DNA from: Epiperipatus broadwayi
Taxonomy: Eukaryota; Onychophora; Udeonychophora; Euonychophora; Peripatidae
Direction: 5' to 3'
Length of the DNA: 64,000 bases
NCBI GenBank assembly: GCA_028023455.1
Contig: JAQFVV010006274.1
Span: forward strand, 3,720,001 to 3,784,000
The notes under the pieces were generated by a model that searched no databases, was not told where the DNA came from, and saw only the letters and a program-made list of their open reading frames with translations. The position numbers and the translations under genes were made by a program. The first letter of the stretch is position 1, and each line of letters starts with the position of its first letter. This document shows, piece after piece, positions 25,850 through 38,783 of this stretch.

Positions 25850-26125
25850 TATATATCATCATTGTCAACCATTATAAATCCACTGCAGGATGAAGGTCTC
25901 TCCAAGTTCAACCCATCTTTTCCAATACCTAGCCTCTCTTCTCCACATCACCCCTATACACTTTCTTATTATATCTATCCATCTCACATCTCTTGGAATG
26001 CAGTTTAATATTTCAATTATCCATCTATTATCATTTCTTCTAGCAATATATCCACTCCACTTCATTCTTTTAATCATTCAATGATGTCAGTAACACCTGT
26101 TTGTTCTCTTACATATGTATTGCAT
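25850..26125 (-). pseudogene. RTE retrotransposon 3' end (C-terminal fragment)
   Basis: Minus-strand translation gives MIKRMKWSGYIARRNDNRW followed by a region matching the C-terminus of the RTE polymerase at 41740-42000, including the [KR]RLKWS.AGH.ARRNDNRW and GVM...EA motifs. The nucleotide match extends through AAGAGAACAAACAGGTGTTA. The end on the minus strand is CCTTCATCCTGCAGTGG, then a stop, then a short TGA-type tail, as in the larger copy. Only the last ~270 bp of the element are present, typical of 5' truncation during target-primed reverse transcription. Confidence 0.85.
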
Positions 26126-27080
26126 TACATATAATCTGAGTTAATTATTTACATATATATGTATATCTGTCTGAAGGAGTCAAGTAAATTATTTAATAAG
26201 ACTAAATTTAGGGTTTCTACTCTGAATATTATCTTCAAATGTTTCTTTTTTTAAATAAGTTAAGGAATTGAGATTTTTGTTTTATTGCATAAGAAGGTAA
26301 CTGTCATTTATGTATCTTGAACTTAAGAGTCTGTCACTACTACTGCACCAAACTTATCATGGCTGACTTAAATAGAAAAGATTCATAAAATTTCAAGAAA
26401 ATAATCAGACTGTCAAGTTAAGATTGAACAAGGATTTATTAGAAACAGCTTTCCAGAAAACCCATGAGTTGCATACTTAAAGAAATTTGTTAAATATGCA
26501 TAAATTTGAATGTAATTATATTCAAAGAAAATACTACAGGTTAAAACAGATCTTTCTATTAATTACTACCAAAATCAAACATCTCATTGGAGCATTGATC
26601 CAATCATGATGTTGATTTTAAAAAATCATTAGAATGTCTAAAACAACACTGTTTGATGCAAATCTTGAAAAAGCTAACTAAATTATAACTATTTTCACCC
26701 AAAATAATTATGCCCAGTTCTCAATAATTTAACCCAGATTCTTTCATTGCAAATTTAATGAAAGGATAATATTTTAGAGTGGGTAGTTTAATTTTTTTAT
26801 TTTTTACAAATGAAAGAATCAACAAGTAATATATTATCTAGAGTATACTATTTGGCTCTTTCCAGAATATTTAAAAACAAAGAAAAAATATTAATATCAA
26901 GAAATTTTTATTGTGAGCTCAAAGAATTACATTGTAGCAGTAACAGAGCTATGCTGTTAACAGAAACTAGAAAAAAAGGTTACATAGCCCAATACCTATG
27001 GTCTGGGGGTAAAAATCAATTATTCAATCACAAATTGTACATTGCTACAAGACTCCATGTAACATTGTAGATGTATGTTG
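26126..27080. other. Intergenic DNA, no recognised gene
   Basis: A plus-strand open frame of 86 codons at 26810-27070 shows no recognisable motif. Nothing else stands out. Confidence 0.35.
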
Positions 27081-28450
27081 AAGCTAGTTTTTTTTTCTCT
27101 GTTTCTGATGGCCTGAAGTTTTGCCAGAAGTAAATTTCTTTCAGTCAACCAAAGTGAGACCATAAATGAGAGTGCACCTAATTGACCAATAGGCAAACAG
27201 CAGAAAGGTTATGATTCTTCCTCAAAGTAACCTTTATTAATAAAAGATTACAAAAATTTTGGGTACACTTACCCATTGAGGATTACACAGTGATTCAATG
27301 TAACAAGGTAAAATGTACATATGTTCAAAAATAGTTACATCCATAAAAATTGCTGTAATGTGATTAATGTGTATCTGTGTGTGGATCCACATGGCCCGGC
27401 TGTCATGAAGTTAACCTTCACCCAATGGTCCCACCCCTGGGGCCTCGAAGCAAAGACTCAAATGCCTCAGCTGAATAGGTGAAGTCCAGCATTGTGTCAA
27501 CCACCACAACAGGCAGTGAGGTCCAAGGCCCAAGTTCACAAAGCAATAAACTCTCGAACCACAACTGAGCCATGTCAACACCATTCTGAATACCTCTGCC
27601 TCCCAATTAGCAGTCCAAATGAGCATGGACCACAATCGGTCTACCTGCCCGAAATTGGAAAGCCAACTTGGGTAAAAACTAAGAAGTAATAAGTAGAGAG
27701 CCAGATTGACACTGCCCAAAACCAGCCTATCAGAGGACACACCAGCCAACCAGAGCAGGAATAGCACCAACTTTGACCATGTAGCCCCTCGGCAGGTGTT
27801 CCAGGCAGTGTGAAAATTGTTAACAGGCCACACCATAAACCATATACCTAATGTCTACAACCAGCCACCCCTGAAGAAAAGGGGGGGGTGCAGACCCATG
27901 CCCACAAAACAGAACTCCATCAATGTTACAAAAAAAATGGCGGTGGCTCAAAACAGACCAATCGCTTTACAAATGCACTAAATTTAAAGATAACAAGTGA
28001 AACCTAATGATAGTGAGTACAAATCAACACTGACCTATCAAATAATCCATCAAGGGGTGCAGTAGCCCTTCATGGCGAAGTCCATATGAAGGTGGTGACT
28101 TTCACCCTCCCGGAAGGTATTCCCGGGCTAGACAATGATCGTTGACCATCCCCAAATGAACCAAGCCCCTTATGACCACTATCACCACACTTGAGGAAAA
28201 GGAGTGCAAACTCACACCCACCAATACAACATTTAATTCATGTAGTCTTGAAATCAAGCCGGATTTACTTGCATACCATGAGAATAAATCATTTGTTCAT
28301 ATCATCTTGCACACTGAGGTCAATGGAGCTGAACATCCACCCTTGATCATCATCAGATTCCTGTGTCTACAAATGTTCACAGCAGCTCCTAAACCCACCA
28401 ACCAATGTCCTTCAGGGTTCACAATGATTTTTATTTGTTGATACTAGTTG
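27080..28450 (-). other. G+C-richer island of unknown nature, possibly decayed minus-strand coding DNA
   Basis: This stretch is clearly richer in G and C than its flanks. The minus strand has the longest open frame in the island, 141 codons at 27411-27836, hydrophobic with many W and L. A second minus-strand frame at 27418-27606 reads more like protein (MAQLWFESLLLCELGPW...). Further minus-strand open stretches lie between about 27900 and 28440, separated by stops. I recognise no domain. High G+C lowers the stop-codon frequency, so long frames here are weak evidence. It may be a low-copy transposable element, a processed sequence or a dead host gene. Confidence 0.3.
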
Positions 28451-29330
28451 GATCCTGCTTCTTTTGATTGAATTTTAGGTCTTGGTTAGTAATGAATGAT
28501 TCAAGTATAATCTGAAAGTTTGGTGTTAAACTTTGGAAAATTTCTCAACAATTATTGCTTAAAAAGTATGATTAATTTGTAGCTTCAAAGTTTTTGTTTA
28601 GATCTAAAACATCATTTGTACTCATTTTTGTCTTTAGATCATTATTTTTTAGCTCAGGAATCTTGTAGTTCTGTGTTGATTTGAAAATTTTTTATTTATT
28701 GATTGGGGGGGGCAATCCACCGGAAAGGGGGTGATAACTTCTGTTCTGATCATCGGAGAAACCTGATTTTTGTGTAGGGCGATATAATGTTCAATTCCAA
28801 AATTGAGATCGAATTAATAATTGAAACTTGAACAAAAACAACACTGCTAAAATCTGATGCAAAGATAAAATTCCTAAAACCATCTTTGCTAACATATATT
28901 ATATTCCATGATTTCTATGAGATTTGATGTGCAAATGAATTTCTTGCTTATTTTATTAATAAAATTATGATTTCTAGTGTCTATTCTTTTTAGAAATATT
29001 TGGTTTCATTTAAAATTATTTTTAAACGGTTTATAATATTTTAATGATTCCAAGAATTATTTAAGCTAACTTTTGTCTCTTTCTAATGGTATCCATTTGC
29101 ATAAAACTGAACGATAGATAATTTCAATTATCATTGAATGAAAACTGTTTCAAAATTTCTTCTAAAGATGAAAAAACAATAAAACAGATATTCACTTACA
29201 TTTTGGTAAACTTTATTTTTATGAATCTAATAATGGACTATGACTTTGGTGAATAAAACAGGGAGCCTGAAACAGCGAAAACTGGAGTCCTAGGCTCCCT
29301 CTAGTGGACTCGAGGTTATGATTCTTATGG
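28451..29330. other. Intergenic DNA between the G+C island and the LINE remnant
   Basis: A+T-rich, with a G tract near 28706 and a short G+C-richer segment near 29260-29320. It may include the 3' untranslated part of the adjacent minus-strand LINE, but no poly-A-type tail could be fixed. Confidence 0.3.
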
Positions 29331-31000
29331 ATGGAAAGAGATCATATTGGATATGCTAGAAAACAGTCTGGTGAGGAGAGGCACTCTAGTTTTGTATATG
29401 GATGCGATAAAGTCTCTCCCATTGGAGCAAGTTACAATGGCTCAGAATATGTATCATGGTGTCATCATCCCATTTATATAAAGGGCAGATTGGGTCCAAA
29501 ACAAAGAACCTTAATACAAAAGACCAGAAAAGGACATGTGATTAGAGCATTAAGGTTTATTTTAATCAAAAAATCTAAAAATTTTGGCTCCAGATGCCAC
29601 TGTTTAAACTTTTTAATGATTGAATGATTGGGAAGAGTTAGCAGTGATGGGATTGAGGTGGGGAGGGGTTTTTCATTAATTATATGGTATGCATCTCAGT
29701 ACTTAATTTTCTGTGAGTTAACCTGATTAGGTAGAAGGATAAATTTTGCAATATTTAGCAATAAGATGACAACCAACTCCTCATGGAAGAAGGAAGAAGA
29801 AGGCATGTCACTAAGACAGACAGATGTGAAGCTTGATGCTTTTGGAAAATGGTGAGATAGGTTAAGGATCATGTTATGTGTGTGCTGGAAACAAAAGATT
29901 ATAACAGAATGCAACGATAGCCCATTGAGTTTTATGTGCCTATGGAGGTCTCTCAGGCTGATGGTCATGGTCTTGCCCTTCCACATAAGTCTTGCAAATA
30001 GTGAATTTATCTTTCTGATGAATCTTTAGGAAAAGTTAATGATCAGCATGAAATAAGAGATTCTCTGGAACACCAGGATATTGAGCAGTGAAGTTTTTGC
30101 ATATAGTGACAAATAAACTTTGGATAATGAATCAATGGTTTTTCAGATCAGAGGAGAAGGGAGTCCTGTATGATTCCCCTCATTGCAAGGGGTGAATTGT
30201 AGATTGAGAAACCCAGAAATGTTTGGGGCATGGCAGTAAAAGAAGAGGGGACAGAGTTTCCAGAGGATATCTTTCATGCTGACGATTTATCTAAATTAAA
30301 AGTCAGTCCCAACTTGAAAGAAAAAGAATGGAGCATTTTGGCAAGCTTTGGGATTAGCTTTTGTAATGGGAGAAAAACAGCCAGGTCGTCCATGTACACT
30401 ATGTGGGGGATTGATATATTGAGGGCGGGTATGAATTTTCCAGGCAGATGTTGTTTAAGTCTAATTAATATAGAATTAATGTAGATTATAAATAGCAGGG
30501 CACTCAGAGGAGAGCCCTGCAGAATAGAATTTTGGGGGTTAAAAGATAGTGAGATCCTTCCATTCAGGGAGATGGAAATGTCCCTGTTGTTGAGGAAATT
30601 TGCTTTAATATTGATTATCCCAATTGGGATATCATATTTCACAGGAAGGTTGATGAGGCAATGTGTTCTAACAGAATCAAAGGCACTGGCAAGGTCCAGC
30701 TGGATGACTGGTTTAGATTTCCTCATGATTCAGGTGTAATTAACTATCATCTTGAATAATGCTATTGCATCATTGATTGAAGAACCCTTCTTGGCAAACT
30801 GGTACCGGGATGTGAATGGAAGGATGTTATCCTGGATCTTATCCTTGCTTATCAATTCAACCACCTTGATCATTAATGGTGTTATAGAGATGGGCTTAAG
30901 ATTATAAAAGGGGGGATGATAATGTATCCTTCTTGAGAAAAGGCACCATCCCTATGTCCATTCTATGTATAAATGGAACCGAAAATTTTTTGAGGTGGAG
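29331..31000 (-). pseudogene. L1/Tx1-like LINE ORF2 remnant (RT, C-terminal region, zinc-binding end)
   Basis: Minus-strand reading from about 31000 leftward gives FYNLKPISITPLMIKVVELI (RT entry motif), SRYQFAKKGSSINDAI, a stop, then VIQLDLASAFDSV (first catalytic Asp), QGSPLSALLFIIYIN and HIVYMDDLAVF (the YxDD catalytic box) in 30274-30726. After a stop come QTFLGFSIYNS and, in 29696-29986, LFARLMWKGKTMTISLRDL with a following KLNGLSL segment. That pattern matches the region after the RT in L1/Tx1-type LINEs. Further left, near 29430-29500, CPLYKWDDDTMIHILSHC resembles the zf-RVT zinc-binding end. Several stops and frameshifts make it dead. No endonuclease domain is seen, so it is 5'-truncated around 31.0 kb. 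The clade assignment is an inference. Confidence 0.75.
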
Positions 31001-33456
31001 TAGGAGGGATTGACTAGACTGGTTTGGATCGTGGCTGTTAGGGTAGGATGATTTTTATACAAGAAAAAATATTTGTTTTTTACAATCATTTAACCTAGTA
31101 GTCCAGATCTGTCTTTGTCATAATTTTTAAAGTGTAAAATTTTTTAAATTTTACTTATTATTGTTGTATTCTTTAAGATATATTAGAAAATTTGGGTATT
31201 TGCTTTTTCTGGGCTTTATCAGGAGTGCAGACAAACATTAAGAATACTTTGCAATTTTTATTTAATCATCATTAAACAAATTTTCCTCCCTTGTAGCATA
31301 ATAAATTATATCTCACAGCAATTATTGCAGGTATAAAAATAATAATAAAATTAAAATCTTTTTGATTATTCTGATTGTTAAAACTTTTGTACTATCATCT
31401 AAAGCAATAATTTCCTATCTTTTTGTATTTACATACTCTTTGGTAGTCTATATTTTCATAAATTGGAATTATTTATATTAGTATAATATTTATAATTAAT
31501 ATAGTTGCTCTTATTTCAAATTTGTGTTATAACTATAAATAAATAGTTTGATAATAGGAAGTTAAAAAGTAATAGAATAATTAATTTAGAGTGTAAAATA
31601 ATGGCAAAGAGAAGAGATGTAGAGAAAATACAGAGGAACTGACTCATTGATAACCTTCTCACAGGACTGATTGAAGTATTTTCTTAAGTACATACAGTTG
31701 TAATAATGCAACAGCTCTCAAATGTTTGCAAAATAAATCATAGTGAAAGCAAAGAATGAAGCTTTTCTTGGCATGGAATAATGAAAAAATCCTGCTTCAT
31801 CATTTATCATAATGTTTACTTTCTTATTTATTTTTTGCAGAAGATTGAATGTAACTAAGTCAACACTTAAAATATATGTTTATTTTTTGTATAATGTAAA
31901 CTTCAGTTTGAATAAAGTTTGTAATAATATTAAATTATTTTTTTAGAATAATTACTATTTAAAATGTTTATAAAACTAATAAAAATAACAGGTCTTTTTA
32001 AAGTATTAAGATATTAAAAAAATTATATTGAGAAATAAAAAACACAATAGAGCCTTTACTAATAATAAACATAAAAATGGGGGTGGCGGCTGTGGAGTTT
32101 TTATTACTTACAAAAAATATTAGTAATTATAAATATATATATTTAAAATAAAAAAATTAGCTTTTGAATTGAATAAAAAACTTATCTTTTATCTTAATGA
32201 ATATAATGCTAAATCTTCCCCAGCATTGTACAAAAAGTAATAGAAATTTAGATATATTCTTATCTCCTGATTATATCTGCCATCTAGAAATAAAAGTGAA
32301 AATTAAATTACATATTCATTACCATTAAAAATAAAATATTTAACAGCATAATATTGTCTTAGGGAAGTTACTAATACAAAATAACATCATTATATAAATG
32401 TACAATTATAAATTAAATATGGCAATACCACTAGTTCTGGATCAATAAAACTCTGGAATGAATTAATAATGTTAGTACTCATTCTTCTATAATCAATCAG
32501 CAAAGAAATTGCAATTTGAGTCCATGTCATGTATTTTGAACAATTCCATCTCTCTTTTAATTGTTTTTAGAAATAAAGATGACTGTTAACCATTTAGTCA
32601 TATAGTTTTATTTGAATGTGATTCCTAAAAAAACATGGGTTTTTTTTCAGCAGACATTTTTTATTTTAATAAGGATTTTTTTTTTCCAAAATTAACGATC
32701 GTAATAGTAATATACACTTTGCCCTTTGAAAAGTATCAGATTTTTATCTAAACTAAAAATGATTTAAAACATAAAAACCTAAAGCATTTTCTCAAATACT
32801 TCACAACTTTATAGGGCTTTGAATTTGTCTGATCATTTTCATTGAAGTTTTCATTATCGGGTGGGGGGGGAGAGATTTTATGATATACAGTAGCTATGAT
32901 CAGCTTAGAAAATATGAGGACTTGATAAATTTTTCTTACTGACCAGGTCCCAAAGTGAAATTTTGATACTACCTTGCTTACACTGAAGTCATTTCAGCTC
33001 ATTTACAAAGGTGGTGGGTGCTTTTTCTTAAATTCATGTTTATAGAAACTATTCTACAAAATTATTTGTTCACATAATTTTTTGGAATAATGTATGTTCA
33101 AAAATCCAATTTAAAATATTTCAATGTTTTAGAAGATTTGTCTATATTGTAACAGTAAGAAAAACTGATTTAACCTAACCCAGAGATATAGGTAGAGGTG
33201 GTTTGAACCTCATCTATTCCTCCAGATTACCATTAAGAAACTTACTTCCCAAATCTCTCAGAGTTAATTCTTTAATATATGCCTGATGGTCAGGGAGAGA
33301 TGAGATTCAAAAGGGGGAATTTTAACAGATGACAATCAGATTTATATATAATAACACAAATGATATGGTTATAGTAATAGTGAATGAAAGTTTATTATTT
33401 ATATTAACACAGCAAATTAAATGATTAAATAAAAGTGTTACAAGTTATTTCTCTTG

Positions 33457-33457
<1 letters not shown>
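31001..33457. other. A+T-rich intergenic DNA
   Basis: No gene seen. It contains G tracts near 32863 and purine-rich scraps. A B-box-like GGTTTGAACCTC near 33199 has no tRNA context. Confidence 0.45.

Positions 33458-33495
<38 letters not shown>
33458..33495. repeat. Perfect AT-core palindrome
   Basis: AACAACAT, then alternating AT, then ATGTTGTT forms a 38-bp perfect inverted repeat that could extrude as a cruciform. It probably arose by AT-dinucleotide expansion inside a short palindrome. Confidence 0.85.
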
Positions 33496-36400
33496 CAAAT
33501 AGTTTGTGTATACAATAAATTAATAATTACAAAATGATTATATGCTGAGCTAATAACTGGGTTACTTTAATCTAACAAAGAGAAACAGTAGCATATAACT
33601 CTGGGGTGAATTATAAAATAGAGATACCATTTTAACTAGTCAAATTGCAATTTAGGCCTAATGTAAATATAGGCCTACCTTAATTCTTAAAACTGAATGA
33701 GAAACCCCCAACAGACATTTTCCAGATTTACACAGTAACATTTCGATCATACAGAGACAACATTTTAAAATAAAATGAAAAATAATTTATCATGGTCCTT
33801 GGTGAATACATTTGTGAGTTATGAGACTGAGTCTCATGGCACGGTGACTTTATTTGAGGCTGGATAGCAATCCATCTCTAAACTGTAATTAGAGAAAAGC
33901 AACTCATTCACTGTAGTGTGAACCAAGTTCAGGAATGGAGTGTGATTGCTTGTGTCCAGATATATATATATATATGAAGATTAGGGATCCAACCTATCAA
34001 CCAATTGCGATCCCAAGGAGATGTTAGCTCATGAAGAAATGACATCAGGAGCTATGGATATGTGCAGAGACACCCACAAATCACTGAGTAGCACAATATG
34101 GAAAAAATGTGGTCAACCAACTGCTAACTATAAAACCTTAATTATGGACATATATAATAGTATGATGTCTAAATATTATAAGATAGAAAAATATCCGCAA
34201 TAGTAAAATAATTACTTTCCCCTTTTTTGATTAATATCCAATATATATAATGACTGGCATATTAATAATTAATTATAATTCAACTAGTGTACCCATAAAA
34301 TTAATAAATATTTCTGACTTTATTTAATATATGGTTATACTGTACCCTCTTTTACATATAAAATGATTGTGAATGTTTAATTTCTTTTACATCCTTCAGA
34401 AACAGACATATATATATGCATAACCCCAAGATTGACTTTAAAATATATAACAAAATAATGCTGGCATGTATTTTTTTTAAATATAAAATAAAGTACTTGG
34501 TAAGTATAATTCTATGTGTTTTACTTCTATCTATAGATTAAAGAAACATCACATTATTCTTAAAAAAGAAAAAAAGAATTGCGCTTTCTACGTTTACTTC
34601 CTTTTTAACAAAATACATTAGTGAGACAAATATGGTAGGAGAGAATTGGATAGAGTGGGTTTTATTTTATTTAAACAAGTTTCATTATAAATCTTAAATA
34701 TTCTCGTATTCATTATAGCGGGTCAAACTATGAACATAAATGACTAACTTATTATTTCTCCATCCCAATTACTCCTAAATAGATTATATATATTGTACCG
34801 CTATTGGACAGTGATACATGTTTGTAACTTTATTCACAAAATTTTAATGCCAAAAGTTTTCATAATTAGCTAAAGAAGTTTAAACAAAAGTATTGCAGAA
34901 TTATTTTATCAAGAAATGATTAAAGTAAAAATCTCATTTGAAAGAATTCATTTTAAAAGTTTATGAAAGAGAAGTATAATTCAGATAGTTTATAGAGTTT
35001 TGTTTTTTTTGATTGATAAGCACAGATTATTGGTATAAGTTTTACTAGTTTAAAATAATAATAATAATAATAATAACAGTTTGAGGGGGGAGAAATTTAA
35101 CTAAATAAAAAAGATTTAAAAATGATATTTCTCTTACCATTTATTTAAAATAAAATAAATATATGTGTGTGTAAATAATGTTGACTTTAAATATAAAGAA
35201 AATAATAAAATGTGTGCATGTTAAAAATAAAATAAAATATGAAAGTTAAATATTAAAATAAAGGAAAGCTCATAATTGAAGTTAAAAATTCCCTCAAAGA
35301 TTGCATACACTGATAAGCTGCAGAGAAATGGGATTAGCAATGGCTACTAATTAACTAATTAAAATCCATAAACAACAGTACTAATTAAAATGCATCTTAG
35401 CAAGAATTTAATCAACAAAAGCAGTGGACGGATTTTGAACAATGAAAATAACTAGCGGATTTAAAAATTAATTAAAAGATGACAACAAGATCATAACATA
35501 AATAGGGTCGAAAATTTCGTTATCAGTCATTCATGTATCTAGAGTCAATCACCTATTACACTTATTTTTCAATGAATATAATGTCATGCTGAGCAATCAT
35601 CGGAGCATGTGGCCAGATTTCAGCCTCAGTCTAACAGAACATCAGCAGTCTGCCCAATAGAAGCAATGCCCATCTAATAATTTGAAACCTCCAAGAATGT
35701 CTAACTGCCTGAAATAGAAGTAGCCTGGAACCACAATCATCAGGACCACATCAGAAGCCTAAAATCCAACTGGTTGGTAAATCACACATGCAGCAGCAAA
35801 GAGCAAGAAGCCACAACATTTAAAATCCTATAGGTAACATTTTCTTATGCCCATTTCTAAATTTTTTATATTAATTTATAAGTAGCCATTGCAATCTTTG
35901 AGTATCTCCAGAGTCAACTAAAATGAACTCTATAGCCAGCATGTAATGAACTATAATATGTGTGGGTTCACATATTTCCTAATGTAACAAGTAAATAGTT
36001 ACAGAGCTTCAAATCATGAAATAATTAGCTATAATTCCAAGTTTGAATGTGTTCCATCTATATAGTGTTTATATTATTGTTATATGTTTTATAAAGAATG
36101 TGTATAGCTATCATATATAAAGCCATTGTTTATTTAAGTAAAAATTTATAAAATTAGTTAACAAAGTATAGTAAACGTTTTAGTTAAAATAAAGTACGGT
36201 CAGTCAATTCTTTAATTATACCACTAAGAACAATTTAGCAGAGAACTTATACGAGCAGTTTATTGAATTATATTTCCTTTGAGCTAGTTTGGGATTTGTC
36301 AGGCGTTGAATTAGTAGCTGTCATGCGGGGTATGTTAATTACTTTTTGTAATTAATTGGCACCTGAAGTTTATTTCAAAACAAATAAAGTACTTTGAATG

Positions 36401-36840
36401 ACAGGGTTTGAATTCAGCAGTTGAGAAGTTCTGTAACTTGGAAATATAGCTGTAGATTATACCTTCTGTAACCTCAGTCTGGCTACAGGTACCCTCTGGG
36501 TATTATTCTCTGCCTAAGGAATTGGGTGCTGTAATATTTAAATTGCAGTTGGAGTAGTTCAAATTTATAATAAATAATTTTATAATATTGTCATTTTCTA
36601 TAAAAAGAAATCAACAATTTATTGATAAGGTTTTCAGAATTTTGTTTTTATTAAAGAGTAAGTTTTATTTTTGTATTCTAGTTATTTATTAAAGTGTAAA
36701 CAAAATTTTATTATTCTATTTTTTTTTTTTTATTTGATCTTCTCCCACCCGGTTCAATATATTCCAAGCGATAAAAAAAAAAATCATCTAGTTTCATTCT
36801 TTATAAAAGAGAATAAAAGTAAATATATAATTCTAGAGAA
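33496..36840. other. Intergenic DNA, A+T-rich with two slightly G+C-richer patches
   Basis: Patches near 33810-34100 and 35590-35830 have more balanced base composition, but I see no recognisable coding motif on either strand. An AAT microsatellite lies at 35054-35077. A SINE-like GGGTTTGAATTCAGC occurs near 36405. Confidence 0.4.
35054..35077. repeat. (AAT)n microsatellite
   Basis: About eight AAT units. Confidence 0.85.
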
Positions 36841-37040
36841 TATAATGGCGATTGGTTAAAATAAACGATTTATATATACAGGAATAAGAGTAAGAATCGC
36901 CATTATACTTATCAAAAATAACATAATTAAAATTTTTAAGAGTATAATGGCAATTGGTTAAAATAAACGATTTACATATACAGTAATAAGAGTAAGAATC
37001 ACCATTATACTTAATCAAAAATAACATAATTAAAAATTTT
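36841..37040 (+). repeat. Tandem pair of ~102-bp units, each with an inverted-repeat mini-element
   Basis: Units start at 36841 and 36943. Each begins TATAATGGCGATT (CAATT in the second) and, 67 bp on, ends AATCGCCATTATA (AATCACCATTATA in the second), so the first 67 bp of each unit has 13-bp inverted ends. An identical-type linker ATAACATAATTAAA follows each. The 84-codon minus-strand frame across it (36833-37087) is simply a translation of this repeat, not a gene. Confidence 0.85.
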
Positions 37041-38783
37041 AAATATAAGATTATATAATTTAAACACACATATATAACTGCAAACATAAAAAATGTAAAA
37101 TTACGGTTTAAGTTAAGACAAAAGTGAAAAAAAATGCAAGTGAAAGTTGCCGATAATTGAAAATGTGTGGTGACCTATAGCAAGCTGATATGGCAATGTA
37201 AAGATGGTCCCATGTAAGTATATCTTTCTAGGTTTTCATTTTTATGATACTTTCTTGGGGGTGGTTATCCAATGACAGTTTACAGACATCGGTCTGGCAA
37301 TCTTCCCAGGTTCTCCAGCTAGTTTACATTGTTCCGACTCTGGTTCAAGGATGGACAGGAGAATGGAGACAAGGGCTCTCTCTACTCATGCATTTCTATG
37401 GCCTGGTACATTTCCAAATTTTCTTATATGTATAACATGAACAAGGGTGATGGTTCGAAGTACTGTGCAGCAGGAATATCTTCTCGGGGAACTTCAGCAA
37501 AAGTTTCAGCCAGAAGAACTTTTTCAACAAATTTGTCAGCAAAAAGATTTCAGTCAAAGTGGGAGAGCTTCAACATGTATAAGAGAGAGAACAAAAGAAA
37601 ACTTCTTTATTTATACCCTTTTTAATTGCTTTTTGCATTCCATATACCAATTAGTAGAAACCAATGCCTATTGTTTATTTCCCCCTAATATCTTACATTT
37701 TAATTAATTCTTATTCCATGGATTTTTTTACCAATTTGATTTTCATTCCCGAGCTAACTTTTTATTTTGATTGCTTTACAGATTAAAATTCATTTCTTAA
37801 TGAATTTTATACATTTTATCTGTCAATACAATCTTTTTTATTTATACACTAAATTCATAGTTTATACAAACATATTTTAATAAAACTAAAATTTAATATT
37901 TTAAATCTTTTAACTTTCTTTCATTGCCTTTTAAATAATTTTAATTTACAACTTATTTCCTGCTATATGACTATTTAGATCATTTGGTTTAAAAGATATT
38001 CACAATGGTTGGATTTAGGGTCTTCGGCTAATCCACAGTGAATGGGGGAGCCAGCATATATATAACTGTATATATATATGTACAGCTTCAATATTGAAAG
38101 GAATCATTAATAGTGAAATATTTTGTATATAACATCTTTCTTTTCCTTCGCATTTTTGTTTTCTCATCCATATTTAGGACTTCTTCATTGATATTGTCAC
38201 TACTGTTAAAACATAGATTCACTTTCTGCATCAAAATAATCAAAACTGATTCCAGGGGTGCATTCATCAGTGTTGATGCAGTAGTTGATATATATGTCAT
38301 CTTACAAAAAAAAAAGTATTGTCTCTACAAACAAGGAAAATAAAAAATATTGTTCATGCAGTTTGAATGTATTTAAAATAAAAAATCCCAAATTTTTCAT
38401 TGAATAAAATAAAATTCCTAATTATATGTGTAAAATCTGTATATTAAAAAGTTTATGAACTATATATTGTATCTAAAGTCTATATATAGAATATTGTAAT
38501 ATCCAATTCATAGTACTTTGAAATCTTTCAATATATGAAAGGGTAGAATTAGAGAGTCTAAGCTCTTGAAATCATTCAAAGTATGAAATAAACAACATGC
38601 ATCAGAATGCAAATAGTTCAGGATATAAAATGAAATTTAAGATTAAATAAATATGAAATAATATTATAGAATCAACTGGGTAAAATATATTGTGAAATAT
38701 AAGAAAAAAATACTTAAACTAATAAATATTTCATTACAAGAATAAAATTTTATATTGTAAAATTGTTTTTTTTTTTTTTTTTG
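37041..38783. other. Intergenic DNA with a slightly G+C-richer patch at 37240-37620
   Basis: The 37240-37620 patch is open in two plus-strand frames (for example MMVRSTVQQEYLLGELQQKF from 37447). I recognise nothing in it. The rest is A+T-rich and ends in a 17-base T run at 38766-38782. Confidence 0.35.

Noticed and set aside
27411-27836. 141-codon hydrophobic minus-strand frame as a real membrane protein gene
   Set aside because: Another minus-strand frame overlaps it and reads at least as protein-like. The G+C-rich context makes long frames likely by chance, and no homology was recognised.
29331-29627. 98-codon plus-strand frame
   Set aside because: It overlaps the minus-strand zinc-binding end of the LINE remnant, which gives a better explanation of the sequence.
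33170-33190. TAACCTAACCC as a telomere-like motif
   Set aside because: Only two imperfect units, no array.
36833-37087. 84-codon minus-strand frame with internal peptide repeats
   Set aside because: The peptide repetition follows exactly from the 102-bp DNA tandem repeat. No start context or domain.
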